Assembly: GCA_016617785.1 (NCBI GenBank)
Contig: JADILM010000003.1
Coordinates: 62,001 to 126,000 of the forward strand
Direction of reading: 5' to 3'
Source: Sporobolomyces roseus
Taxonomy: Eukaryota > Basidiomycota > Microbotryomycetes > Sporidiobolales > Sporidiobolaceae
Length of the DNA stretch: 64,000 nucleotides
Shown: one piece after another, positions 47,107 to 57,251 of the stretch
How the letters are laid out: every line of letters starts with the position of its first letter
Numbering within the stretch: position 1 is the stretch's first letter
Translations under genes and position numbers: made by a program
Notes under the pieces: model-generated
Told to the model about the DNA's origin: nothing
The model's input: only the letters and a program-made list of their open reading frames with translations
The model's database searches: none

Positions 47107-48267
47107 ATGCAACACTCCTCTCTAGTTCTCACTAGAAGGGATCAAGTCGACAATTTTGGTCAAGTTCAAACAACATTCTATCGAGACGATTCGGAATCTC
47201 CTATCTACTTTGCTTCGAGCCGTTACTCTTCTATCGTCGAAGGTCATGTATCTACTCTCTACAGTCGCAATGTGAGCCTCTATCGTGATTCGGATACAGA
47301 ATGGTTGGGCTGATTTCGTTCGGAATCTCCGCTTCTTCTCTCTCTCTTTCCAGATTGAAGTAGGGAACGTCTCTCTCGATTACATTCAACCTGTCAACAG
47401 TCGCAAGTTCAAAGCATCAACCTTTTACAGTAGACCTAACTTTTTCAGCGAGTGAGTTTTCTATTACGCTCTTCTCCTTCGTTCGCTCTACTAAGCTGAC
47501 TCATTTCGAGTGCACAGAAAGCTAGTTTGGAAAACGATGGAAGGTCAACGAGTGAGGTGGAAATCGGATGAGACTGGTTCTCTCACAGTCAGTCTCCTTT
47601 CTGATCGAATCCCTGTCGTGAACTTCCGCTGACTTACACTCGACTGATAGCTCGTCGATCACAAGACGAAACAATCTCTTGTCACTGCTGAAACGACCAT
47701 CGTCAACGAGAAATCAAAGTAAGCCAACTTCAGATTCTCTCGCAAGAATCGATACCGACTCTCGCTTCTCTAGAACCACTCTCACTATTCACCCGTCTCT
47801 CGTTCCTTCTCAATACCTCCCTCAACACTCTCAACAACGTCGACCTTTTATCCCCCTCTCTTCCCCTTCCTCTCTTTCTTCCTCAAGCGATTCCTCGTCA
47901 CCTCCTTCGAAACTTCATCGTTCGAACCGAGCTTCCTACTTCTCGGCTGTTCCTCCTCCCATTCAACCTACCAACGACAAAAAGACTACTACTACGACGA
48001 CTCTCGACTTGCTCATCCTCTCTCTCCTTCACCAAGATTACCTTCGTCTCGAGAAATATCGTCAAACTCAAGAAGAAGCAGATGAACGCTCAAACGAATG
48101 GGATCCCTGGTAGCTTTACTCGGAGTTTCTTTTATCGCTTGATGTATATAATAGAAAGCTGGTCCTTGATGGATCAGCTAGAGAATCGGTTGTAGAGAAA
48201 GATTTAGGATTTTCCGTTCGCTTTTTTGTGTTGTTCGTTTTTGCTTTGCTCACAATAGACACTTGCT
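46652..48267. repeat. Right arm of the diverged 1.6 kb inverted repeat
   Basis: Reverse complement of about 25883-27503. It contains the intact orphan gene plus roughly 450 bp upstream and 150 bp downstream. The match begins around TCTCGGGTTTAGAC and ends after CACAATAGACACTT. Confidence 0.92.
47107..48113 (+). CDS. Orphan protein, DUF6593-like (basidiomycete), intact copy
   Basis: Five exons: 47107-47271, 47354-47451, 47518-47587, 47651-47718, 47774-48113; 246 aa. The N-terminal 150 residues look like a beta-rich domain (FYRDDSESPIYFAS, EKLVWKTMEGQRVRWKSDE, LTLVDHKTKQSLV, TLTIHPSLVPS). After a Ser-rich insert the chain ends in LDLLILSLLHQDYLRLEKYR. The strand pattern and the final helix remind me of DUF6593, a domain of unknown function known from Basidiomycota; this is a pattern judgement, not a search. 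No signal peptide or TM. Its twin at 26039-27050 is frameshifted, so this is the only working copy in the window. Confidence 0.7.
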
Positions 48268-48812
48268 TTCCGTTTCTTATTCGGGCTTATCCGTCGTTAC
48301 TCTGCTCTCCCACGAGTGTGTGAGTCTGCTGAGAGAAGGCAAGCTCTACACCGCCTTCCTATCCATCGAGAACGTCAAGCAGTTCACGACGGAGTCTTCG
48401 ATCTCTGGAGTTCTGCGACGATTACCAAGCCTCTCACATCCCGGCTACTGTAGATCTTCCAAGGCGGAAGTTGACAATGGAGCAGTAGGCTCAAGGAGCA
48501 GAACAAGATGAAACGGTAATAGGAAAAAACGGTGTCGAGAAAAGTCTCTCGATCACGGTTTCTAAGCCCAAAGTCTCCAAGTCTCCTAACTCTTCGACAC
48601 GTTTGTGAGAGTGTGCGACAAATGTCCGAACAGTCTGGCTTCTTTGATCCCCTGTTCTCCTTTCTTCCACAAATCTCGCCTCGTTTCGAGTCTACTCCTC
48701 AACCATTTCCACCATTCTCGTAGAGTCCCCAATACCCTGCGCTGTGCGCGTAGGCAAACATCATCGAGCAGTATCTACAACCACCATCAAGATCAATCTG
48801 GCTCCATCGGGA
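48114..48812. other. Spacer after the orphan gene
   Basis: The first 150 bp belong to the repeat arm. An open frame near 48621 (starting MSEQSGFFDPLF) could be an upstream exon of the next gene but cannot be joined with confidence. Confidence 0.3.
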
Positions 48813-49675
48813 ATGGCCGTTGCTGCGGCAGAATGCGAAAAGTCAATCTTGCAGAAACGTCGACTGAGCCCTCAAGAGCTTCGGTACGCTCCAGTTCTGA
48901 CTATAGTTGGGATCAAGATTCAGTGTCCACTCGAAGTGAGTCTTTGACTTTTCCGAGGTCGAGCAGAAGAATTGACCCACCCCTTTTCCATCAGTATTTC
49001 ATCCCGCTCGGTAAGCTGGTCGATGCAGGGGTACTCATTCGGGATCGAATGGACGCAGTGTATGTCGAGATCCCATCGAGTTCCAGTCGTGAGCGTGCTG
49101 ACTTACTTTGAGAGCAGGAATTTGGTGTTTCGAGATGAGGCGACTCGAAAGAAGGCATTCTGGACGCTCGAAGGGAAACCTGCAAGAAAGTTCCTTGACG
49201 AGTTTGCTCAGTACGATATGTACTATGTAGCGGTATGTTCAGTATCCCCTCCCTGCTATCCGATCCAGGTGAACCAGAAAACTTACGACAGATCCGTCTC
49301 GAGCAGTGGAGACCGACAGCAGACATCGCCTTCTTCCAACTTGAGCCACTCGATCAACCCGTGTTCGATGAGAAGCGACGAATTTACCTCCAAGACGAGT
49401 TCAAACCGCTCGGATGGGATTTCGGTCCGACTGGTAGTATCGAACTACCTCCTCCTCCTTCGGTCGTCGAACATGATCCGACTCTGATGGAGATCACATC
49501 GATCAGTGCCTTCTTCGCAAGTAAGCTACACAGCTTACTTCGTTACCGCTGAAGCTGAAGGAAGTGCGAGATACTGACAGTTTGCGAAATCTTCTCGTAA
49601 CCAGATTGTCAACCTCCTCGAACACCACTCGTTTGTCCCGCTTGTCGACGACTCTACACCTACATACCAGGTTGA
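48813..49675 (+). CDS. Unrecognised spliced gene
   Basis: Four exons join cleanly: 48813-48935, 48995-49059, 49118-49232, 49292-49520, with GT-AG introns and matching phases. They read through LRYAPVLTIVGIKIQCPLE, YFIPLGKLVDAGVLIRD, FRDEATRKKAFWTLEGK and IRLEQWRPTADIAFFQLE. A fifth exon probably starts at 49605. With the strict phase it ends at 49675 and contains VCPACRR; another frame of the same exon reads more smoothly (IVNLLEHHSFVPLV) and ends at 49700, but the phase does not fit. I recognise no domain. The start is the first ATG in frame; the real one may lie upstream. No signal peptide or TM helix is visible. Confidence 0.5.
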
Positions 49676-50167
49676 TCTTTATCAGAGATCATCCACGTAA
49701 CTCCCACTGTCGACCCCCTTCCAGTCTTTCAGTGCCTTTCGTGACTTCTTCGTCGTTTTGGGTTGAGGAATTGCTTGTCTCTGCGGGTTCGTTGGGTCAC
49801 CGGTCGTCTCTGTTGTACTCTGTTGTAGCTATCAGCATCCTTCTTGTATCTGTCCGCAATTGCCGTCAGAGCAAGAACCCGAGCGAGAAGAGAGACAGGG
49901 GAGAAAGCGAGATTGACGGCACAAGAGCGATCGAGACCAAGCTAGCAGTCAAGGTCGGGAGAGGAACGAGTCTTTCAGCTTGCTACAGATCACAAGCTAG
50001 AAAGCGAGTGAATGGTACACGATAGAGAAGCGAGATGAACTTCTTCTCCTGATTCACACCTTTTAACGCGAACACTCGATACTAGACTGCCTCTCGACTA
50101 GCTCGATCACTCTTTACGCCTACTCTATACCCCTACCCATTTCAGATCGAGCGGAGAAGAGGATTGA
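49676..50167. other. Spacer upstream of LSM1
   Basis: Intergenic; should contain the LSM1 promoter. No motif-bearing open frame. Confidence 0.4.
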
Positions 50168-50843
50168 ATGGATCCATTAGCCAACCTTCAATTCACCACT
50201 TCGGGCGCACTCATTGAACTAGTAGACAGTCAGTCACCCTGCCTCTCATACTAGCTCGACTCGTACTCATGCTCTCTCCTCCTTAATCTCAACCAGAGAA
50301 AGTGTTGGTTCACTTGAGGGATGATCGGAAACTAGTCGGAGTATTGCGATCTTATGATCAATACGGTAAGCTCTACACTCCTCCATAAGCACCCTAACGA
50401 GCACTGCGCCTGACCTCGCACCTCTCGCATCTTGAATTCCATCGCAAACAATTTCATTCGTTGCTCGCTCGTTTCAAGCCAACCTCGTCTTGACACAAAC
50501 GGTTGAACAACTGTTTCATCCACCGACGAAAGCTTATGCGCAAACAGATCGAGGAGTCTTCATCGTACGAGGAGAGAATGTAGTGCTGTTAGGAGAGGTT
50601 GTAAGTTCTCTTCGACTCTCGCTTCCGTTGATCTCAGGCTGACCCTCGGCTCGATACCTTTATAGGACCTCGACCTGGAAGATGCACCATTAGCGAAACT
50701 CAATCTGGTGCCGTGGAATTCGCTCTCGGCTTTACTGGCGTCGGAGAAGAAGAAAGGATCGTCGGAAAAGAGGGTGACGGAGAAAGTACTGTTTGAACGG
50801 CAAGGGTTCGGAGAAGAAGGAGGAGAAGGGGATGCTTACTAGT
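50168..50843 (+). CDS. LSM1: Sm-like protein LSm1
   Basis: Four exons: 50168-50228, 50297-50365, 50479-50600, 50667-50843; 142 aa. The Sm1 motif is split by intron 1: KKVLVHLRDDRKLVGVLRSYDQYANLVL in two parts. The Sm2 motif reads RGVFIVRGENVVLLGEV. A C-terminal tail with DLEDAPLAKL is characteristic of LSm1, the subunit that defines the cytoplasmic Lsm1-7 ring binding 3' ends of deadenylated mRNA and promoting decapping. Exon 3 uses an AAG acceptor (TTTCAAG|CC), the only choice that keeps the Sm fold in frame. Confidence 0.94.
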
Positions 50844-51715
50844 CGGAGTCTTGGTTCAGCGCGAGAAGGGAAGAGGAGAAGTAGGAAACGGGAGAGGATC
50901 AATCTTCGCTCGTTCGGAAAGGAGCCAGAGGGGGAGAGTAGAGAAAGGTCTTTATTCATTCAACAGACCAAAGTGAAAACAGAGAACAGCTGTGAACCCT
51001 TGAAGTAGAAGTTAGGGCTATCATACAGTTGTCGATCAACGTGAAAAAGCAAAATGTCGTAAATATCGTTCGCGTCTGGCATCAGTGGCTCACTTGAGCA
51101 GGGAACTTTCGTCGCTGGCCTAACCGAGTCGTGTCAGTATGAGGTAACAGAGAGAGCAATCATATAGCGTGTTTGCGCGACGTTGCCGTCGAAGATGCTT
51201 TTCGAATCCTTCGTTGCAGGTCGAGTCTCGATCAACAAGCTCATTCCGGCCCTGCTTTGCCTCGGCATAGCGAGCATGCTTCGAAGTGTAAAAAGGTTTA
51301 CGAAGCATGAAAATGGAGAAGATGCGAGCAGAACGATCAGGAGCAGAGAAAGTGAAAGTGAAAGTGAAAGTGAAGAATCAGCAACAAGAAGGCCGGAACG
51401 ACGAAGCAAGCGAGAGAATTAGTTCTGAAAGTGAAGCGCGAAGAGCGAAGAGTGAGAAGAAGGGAGAGAAGGAAAGAAAGAAAATCGGAGCAGATAGGAG
51501 CTTGGGCGAGAGAGAGAGAGGGAAAATTTCTGGCGATTCCGACTTCCTCTCTTCTTTTTCCCTCACCCAAGGTCAATTTCTTTTGTAAGTTTCAACTGCT
51601 CTCACCCTCTGCACTCTTTATCTGTATGGCTAGATACCATACAGCTGGTGTCCTCTGATCTCTACTGTGAATTGACTGACGAATTGTTATCTCTTGTGTT
51701 TTTCTAGATTCAACA
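50844..51715. promoter_or_regulatory. ADP/ATP carrier upstream region with purine-rich tract and likely 5' UTR intron
   Basis: Bases about 51300-51540 are strongly purine-rich on the plus strand and include an AGTGAA hexamer repeat. A GTAAGT donor at 51585 and a TTTCTAG acceptor ending at 51707, nine bases before the ATG, mark a probable 123-nt intron in the 5' UTR of the carrier gene. Confidence 0.5.
51351..51374. repeat. AGTGAA hexamer repeat, four units
   Basis: Perfect tandem copies of AGTGAA inside the purine-rich stretch upstream of the ADP/ATP carrier. Probably a simple-sequence promoter element or neutral repeat. Confidence 0.9.
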
Positions 51716-53288
51716 ATGGCAAAGAAGTCGAAGACCCCGCAAGAGTTCTTTGCTGATTTCATGATGGGTGGTGTCTCGTGAGTTAGATACTTTATCGGTC
51801 GAGTCTAGGAGGAGCAAGAGTTGGGAGATCGAGGGAGGGAGAGAGCGGGTTGGGACCTCCACGTCGATTTCTCCCTTTTAAACTCGAATCCTCCTCCTAG
51901 ACTCGTACCGGTTATCTCTAGATGAACTCGGAACTCATCATTCCATCAATCCTCACAGCGCCGCGGTCGCCAAGACCGCTGCCGCCCCCATTGAGCGAAT
52001 CAAGCGTCAGTCGAATAATTTCCCTTTCATTCTCCTTTCCAACACTTTGCAACAGTCAACTAATGCTCTACTCGGCGATGATATATAGTCTTGGTTCAAA
52101 ACCAGGGTGAGATGCTCAAGTCAGGACGTCTTGCTACCCCTTACAAGGGTATCGCCGACTGCGCTTCCCGCACCTACGCCGACGAGGGTATGGTCTCCTG
52201 TAAGTTCACTACAATCTCTCTCCTCTAAATCTACCCCAGATCGAACTCATCGTAATTTGCCCTGATTAGTCTGGCGTGGAAACACCGCCAACGTCATCCG
52301 TTACTTCCCTACCCAAGCCCTCAACTTCGCCTTCAAGGATTACTACAAGTCGCTCTTCTCCTACACCCAAGCCAAGGACGGTTACGCTCTTTGGATGGCC
52401 GGTAACTTGGCTTCCGGAGGAGCTGCTGGTGCCACCTCCCTCCTCTTCGTCTACTCGCTCGATTACGCCCGTACTCGTCTCGCTGCCGACAACAAGGGTG
52501 CCGCCAAGGGTGGTAACGCTGGTGAACGTCAATTCAACGGTCTCTTAGATGTCTACAAGAAGACCCTCGCTTCCGATGGTGTCGCCGGTCTCTACCGTGG
52601 TTTCCTCCCCTCCGTTGTTGGTATCGTTGTCTACCGTGGTCTCTACTTCGGTACGCTCTCTCTCTCTCTTATTCTTTCACTCTTATGTCTGAGACTGACC
52701 CTTTCGCTTGATCGGTGTAGGTATGTACGATTCGCTTAAGCCCGTTGTCATGAAGGGATCCCTCGAGGGATCTTTCCTCGCCTCCTTCCTTCTCGGTTGG
52801 TATGTCTCAATCTTTCTCTACTCTTCCCACTCTCCGTGAGCCTGAAGAACTGATCACTTCCGATTTCGAATTAATAGGGGAGTCACCACCGGTGCCGGTA
52901 TCGCTTCCTACCCTCTCGACACCATCCGTCGTCGTATGATGATGACCTCGGGAGAGAAGGTTCACTACAACGGTATGCTCGACGCTGGACGACAAATCGT
53001 CAAGGCCGAGGGTGTCGCTTCCCTCTTCAAGGGGTAAATTTCGATTTTCTCTCGTTTTCTTTCCATGCGACTCCTACTGACTCTCCCTTGCCTCCCCCTT
53101 CATCAGAGCTGGTGCCAACATCCTCCGTGGTGTTGCCGGAGCAGGAGTCTGCAAGTCATCTCTCTCCTTGACTGCCGAGCAACTCGCATGCTCATACTTT
53201 TCTTTCTTCTTTTCTCCCTACAGTGTCCATGTACGACAAGCTCCAAGAGCTCGTCTTCGGAAAGGTCTACTCTGGAGGATCTGGTTAA
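51716..53288 (+). CDS. AAC: Mitochondrial ADP/ATP carrier
   Basis: Eight exons: 51716-51777, 51959-52005, 52089-52199, 52270-52650, 52721-52799, 52878-53033, 53107-53150, 53224-53288; 314 aa, the normal carrier length. Three mitochondrial-carrier repeats are visible ([30 protein letters not shown]). The RRRMMM signature at about residues 244-249 is specific to ADP/ATP exchangers of the inner membrane. The last intron (53151-53223) has a GC donor, GTCT|GCAAGT; only this donor gives the conserved AGVLSMYDKLQ join. Codon use is highly biased, as in TEF1. Confidence 0.97.
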
Positions 53289-53692
53289 GCGGAGGCTTAA
53301 AGGATCGTCGTCGTTTATCTCTTCTTCTTTGCCTTGTCTACTTTTTAAAACTTGCATTTACGAACCCGTCTTTACGTCCCCGAGACGAGTTCACCCAAAC
53401 ACAGCTGTCCCTTGCTCTCACGATTGTGCTTGCCTGGTCGTGTTTCCGCTCTCGTCTTTATTGCGAGAGATTCTCTCTACTTTTGCGTTCTCTCCTCGAA
53501 TCCATCGAACTCCTCATTCTCTCAACCTCACTGCAGGCGCTCTTATCTTGTCGCTTTGATACCCTCGATGCCTTCTCCAGCGAGAAGGAGTCCCGCCGAT
53601 CGTCTCGCTCGCTAGAGTCGCAGAGTTTTCGTTTTCACTCTCGCTTCTTGTCCGAAATGCTGATGCCGCCATCTCAATCGATAAGATACTAT
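53289..53692. other. Convergent region AAC / PGS1
   Basis: Between two convergent 3' ends. It should hold both 3' UTRs. Open frames are shadows without motifs. Confidence 0.4.
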
Positions 53693-55846
53693 TTACAACA
53701 TGGATTCAATAGCTTTCGCCGCTATTCTCACTCCCATCCCGACCTGCCTATCCTTCCTCTCAAACAGTGCCTCATCGACGACATCGACCGCGTCGTTTCG
53801 GATCCTCTTCAACTCCGTCTCGAGTTGTTTCCGCAGTTGCAGACTCTGAGTCGTGATCAACACGTTCGCTTCGAGATCTCGAGTCGCCGAACGAGATCCA
53901 TAGTTGGAGGAACCAATCAAGGTGAGATAGGGAGGGAGAGGGGTCAAGGATAGGAGGTAACGATCGAGATCGTTGGCGTCGGCTAATGGAGATGCGTTGA
54001 GAGGTGTAGAGAATCGATTAGATAATGCTGGAGTCAACCAAATGCCTGAGGGAAATCGTGAAGTCTAGTCAGCGTTTCGCTCCTAACTGGTGAACGAGGG
54101 AAGAGAATATGCTCACCTTTCGCATGATAAGTCCAGCCTTGTTTCTTCCATTCCCTCATCTCTACTCCCAACTCAGATTTCCGCCGCCTCCTAGCTTGTT
54201 CAACTACTTCCTCGTAGAATTGTTTCGAGAAATAAGTATAAGCTGGCGGAATATATTTCGATACTCCTTTCGATCCAAAGAACCCATTCGCCTATATCGT
54301 CGTCATACGAGTCAGCTCGAATCTCTGAATGATGAACAGAGGAGGGGACGTTACCTCTGGAGAAGCGGAAACAATCTGAATTTTCGCTTTACTACCCAAC
54401 ACCAACTTCTTGTACCCATCTCTCAACCCAAAGTAACCTGACGTCCAATCGACCGTAGTCTCGCCTCCTCCAGGTGCGGTAGCCAAAGCGTTCGCAGTTT
54501 TGAATATTTCCGGAACGACGAGATCTGTTTCGTGCGCGAGGGAGAAGGGAAACATCTGAATGACGGGTCGTAGTGTCGTATCGTATGGTGGAGGTGGGAA
54601 AGAAGGGTGGTAGGACATGGCGGTTGAAGGAGGTTTCGAAGGGACTGGTGCGTTTGGAAAGGGCGGTAAAGGAGAAGCGAGGGATTGCCATGATCGAGTA
54701 GTCCAGCTCTTGAGGAAGGTTTGGAAGGATTCAAGGGCTGAATTGACGTAAGCTGGGATAAGACGTGGTTTGGAGAAAGGTGGGAAAGGGAATGGGTTCG
54801 AAGAGGGCCAAGTAATGTCGATTTTGGGATGAGGAGTTGTCGTATCGGACGCCAGGACCCGGAAGGAGTAGGAAGAGGTGAGAGTGACGAGAGAGGAGAA
54901 GAAGCCGGCTAGTGGAGGGTGATTCGCGAATTCGATATAGCGATCTTGTCGATTCGTAAAGTAATCTCGACTGAGGTTGGCGCTAGAGGAATTCGACAAG
55001 TCATCAGTCCACCATAGGATTCAGAGAAGATATAGAGGGGTCGGCTCACCCAGACATGATCAGATCATCGTCTACGCCGTAGATTTTCATATGTTGTAAA
55101 CCCCAACCCTCGTTAAACCGTTTCGGCACAATCTTCTCCGTCCATCCAGTGAGTGCAGGAGTATGGAACAGTCTCAGATCGACTCGATCGGGGAATGCAG
55201 CGGCGAGGGAAGCGAGTAACGAGGCGGAGGAAGGATTCGGATGTTCTCTTGTTGAGCGAAAGTAATCGACGAGGAAAGTAAGTTGGAGAGATGGGTTCTG
55301 CCGCAGTGCAGTATGTAAAGTCGAGACCTATCGAGATAATCCCGAGCGTGAGTTGTGTACTTTGCGAAAGAATGAAAGAGCGAGGGAATCGCTTTACGAG
55401 TTCAGTCTCCTCTTTCCCTACATAAAGACTAGCTATGAATATCCGCCGTTTTGCTCCCCTAATCTTGTGCTGTATGGGAGTAACAAGAAGTGCTGATTGA
55501 GTGAGAATCGATGGTTGAATGTGGAGAATTGTTAACTAACGAGTAACCTCTGATAGAACTCGTGTGGTTCATACAGTACTTTGACACAGCTCTCTGCTCT
55601 AGTACGAAAGCATGGTAGAGGGGCCAGACTCGTTTCGAGGTCGCTGAACGCTGGATGAGAGAGTTGATCCGGATGTGCCGAATTGCCAGATTTGTGACTG
55701 TAAGACCGGACTGTATTGAAGCGGATGCGTCGAGAAAGGTTCATTGAACCATTCCTGAGCATTACCGCCGAGCGAGATGTCGAAAGAGGTGAAAAGTTGA
55801 GTAGAAGGGGAACGACTCTTCCGAAGATTCTCTCCAATTTTCGCAT
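53693..55846 (-). CDS. PGS1: CDP-diacylglycerol-glycerol-3-phosphate 3-phosphatidyltransferase
   Basis: Six exons, complement of 55541-55846, 55398-55469, 55050-55327, 54355-54982, 54117-54291 and 53693-54045; about 603 aa. The N-terminus is basic and Ser-rich without acids (RKLERIFGRVVPLLLNF), a likely mitochondrial presequence. Two phospholipase-D-type HKD motifs are seen: QHMKIYGVDDDLIMSGANL and YHAKGIWLTP, the second followed by IGSSNYGSRSATRDLEAN. RGAKRRIFIASLYVGKEETEL precedes the first. It makes phosphatidylglycerolphosphate, the first committed step to cardiolipin. A long Pro-rich insert lies between the two halves. The 72-nt exon 2 uses a TACAG acceptor. Confidence 0.93.
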
Positions 55847-55892
55847 CGCAGTCGAAAGTGCAGAATATGGGCTAATTGACAACTACATGACG

Positions 55893-56990
55893 CTACTTCT
55901 TCCCTTTCTTCTTCTTCCCTTTGTTATTCCCACCTGAGTTCGCCGTTTTACTCGGAGTTCCTTTCACTTCATCTTGCTTCGTTTCAACCGCGGCACTCCC
56001 TTGAGTAAGCGCAACCTTCTCCTTCTTCTTCCCTCTCGCCTTCTCCTTCTTCTGTAGTAGCTGATCCCTCATGCTAGGCCTCTGTCGCTTCGGAATCCAT
56101 CGATCTTCGACTGGCAACTTGTCGGGATTGAAATGCTTCAAAGGTCGTTTCGATCGCGATTTCGGTACCTTGTCTTTCTCCAGTCCTTCAGTGGTTGATT
56201 GCTTGAGATTCGAAGTAGATGCGACGGGTCGAGAACGAGGTTGAGATGGGAGGACGAGGGTGAGAGGTCGGGATTCGAGGTCTTCGATCGAGGTCGAACC
56301 GGTTCGGTCTGTTGACGAGACGAGAGAAGGTACGGAGGATAGGAAAGATAGGTGTGTCGAGCAGATCTCGGAGTTGTGTTGTAAATCAGGTAGTTCGGGA
56401 GAATCCTGGAAGAACTCGATCAGAGTTTCAGTACACACGATGGAGAGTGCGAGACGATGAAAAGGATTCCTCACGGTCTCTGCAGTGTTTGCCAAATCAT
56501 CGAAAGCATCTCTACTCGCTTCATAGTTTCCCAATCGATAGTCCTGCAGAGTATTCATTCAAGATCAGCGATATCAAGAGAAACGATTGCAGGAGCCAGA
56601 CTCACGATTTGAGCGAGCACAACTTTCGCACCCCTATCCTCCTCGAAATCTAATTCATCTTGTTGCTCCAAGAACACTTTCGCATCGTTCGCCCTGCCAG
56701 ACTTGTAGAGGCAGTATGCTTGATCCAACGAAGTCGTTCGCTCGCTTTGAAGGGCTTGAGGGTATCTTTCGAGTGCAATGAATAGCTGTAGCTGAGTACT
56801 GAGTGCCAGTGCATCTTGTGAGTCCACCCGGAGGACTATACGAGGTGTGTACGAGTTAGGAGATTGAAGATGAGATGAAATTGAGAGGGAAGGAGAACTC
56901 ACTTCGCTGACACGTTTTGAGCGCGGCAGGATACAGCGAGTGTTCAAGTTGATCGTGTAAAGTCCTGTAGAGCTTTTGCGTGTTCGACAT
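55893..56990 (-). CDS. SRP72: SRP72-like signal recognition particle subunit (short form)
   Basis: Three exons, complement of 56903-56990, 56606-56835 and 55893-56543; 322 aa. The N-terminal part has TPR-like helices (LEHSLYPAALKTCQR, SLDQAYCLYKSGRANDAKVF, YRLGNYEASRDAFDDLA). The C-terminal basic region has HFNPDKLPVEDRWIPKRQR, matching the SRP72 RNA-binding signature around a Pro/Asp ... RWxPxRxR core, then a Lys-rich tail. SRP72 with SRP68 binds 7S RNA in the signal recognition particle. Family members usually exceed 600 aa with many more TPRs, so this one is about half length. I see no extra exon in the 5' or internal introns that would restore it. Confidence 0.75.
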
Positions 56991-57251
56991 TGGTGCGAGT
57001 GTAGCGTGGGAAGCGATTTGCATGAATTTCGCAACTTTAAATTTTCGTTCACTTTCTCATCTCGAATTTCGCAGACAGATTGAAGGAGGTAGTCAGCTGT
57101 ACTAAGCCATGTAGAGTCTCGTTGTCGACTGGTGAGAATAAAGGTTAATTTTCCCCCACCCCGCGACTCCATAATTTCATCGATTCGTCAAGAAAGTTGG
57201 CTTCCAGTTCCTCTCTCTCTCTCTTCTCAGTCACTTTCAGCCAACAACACA

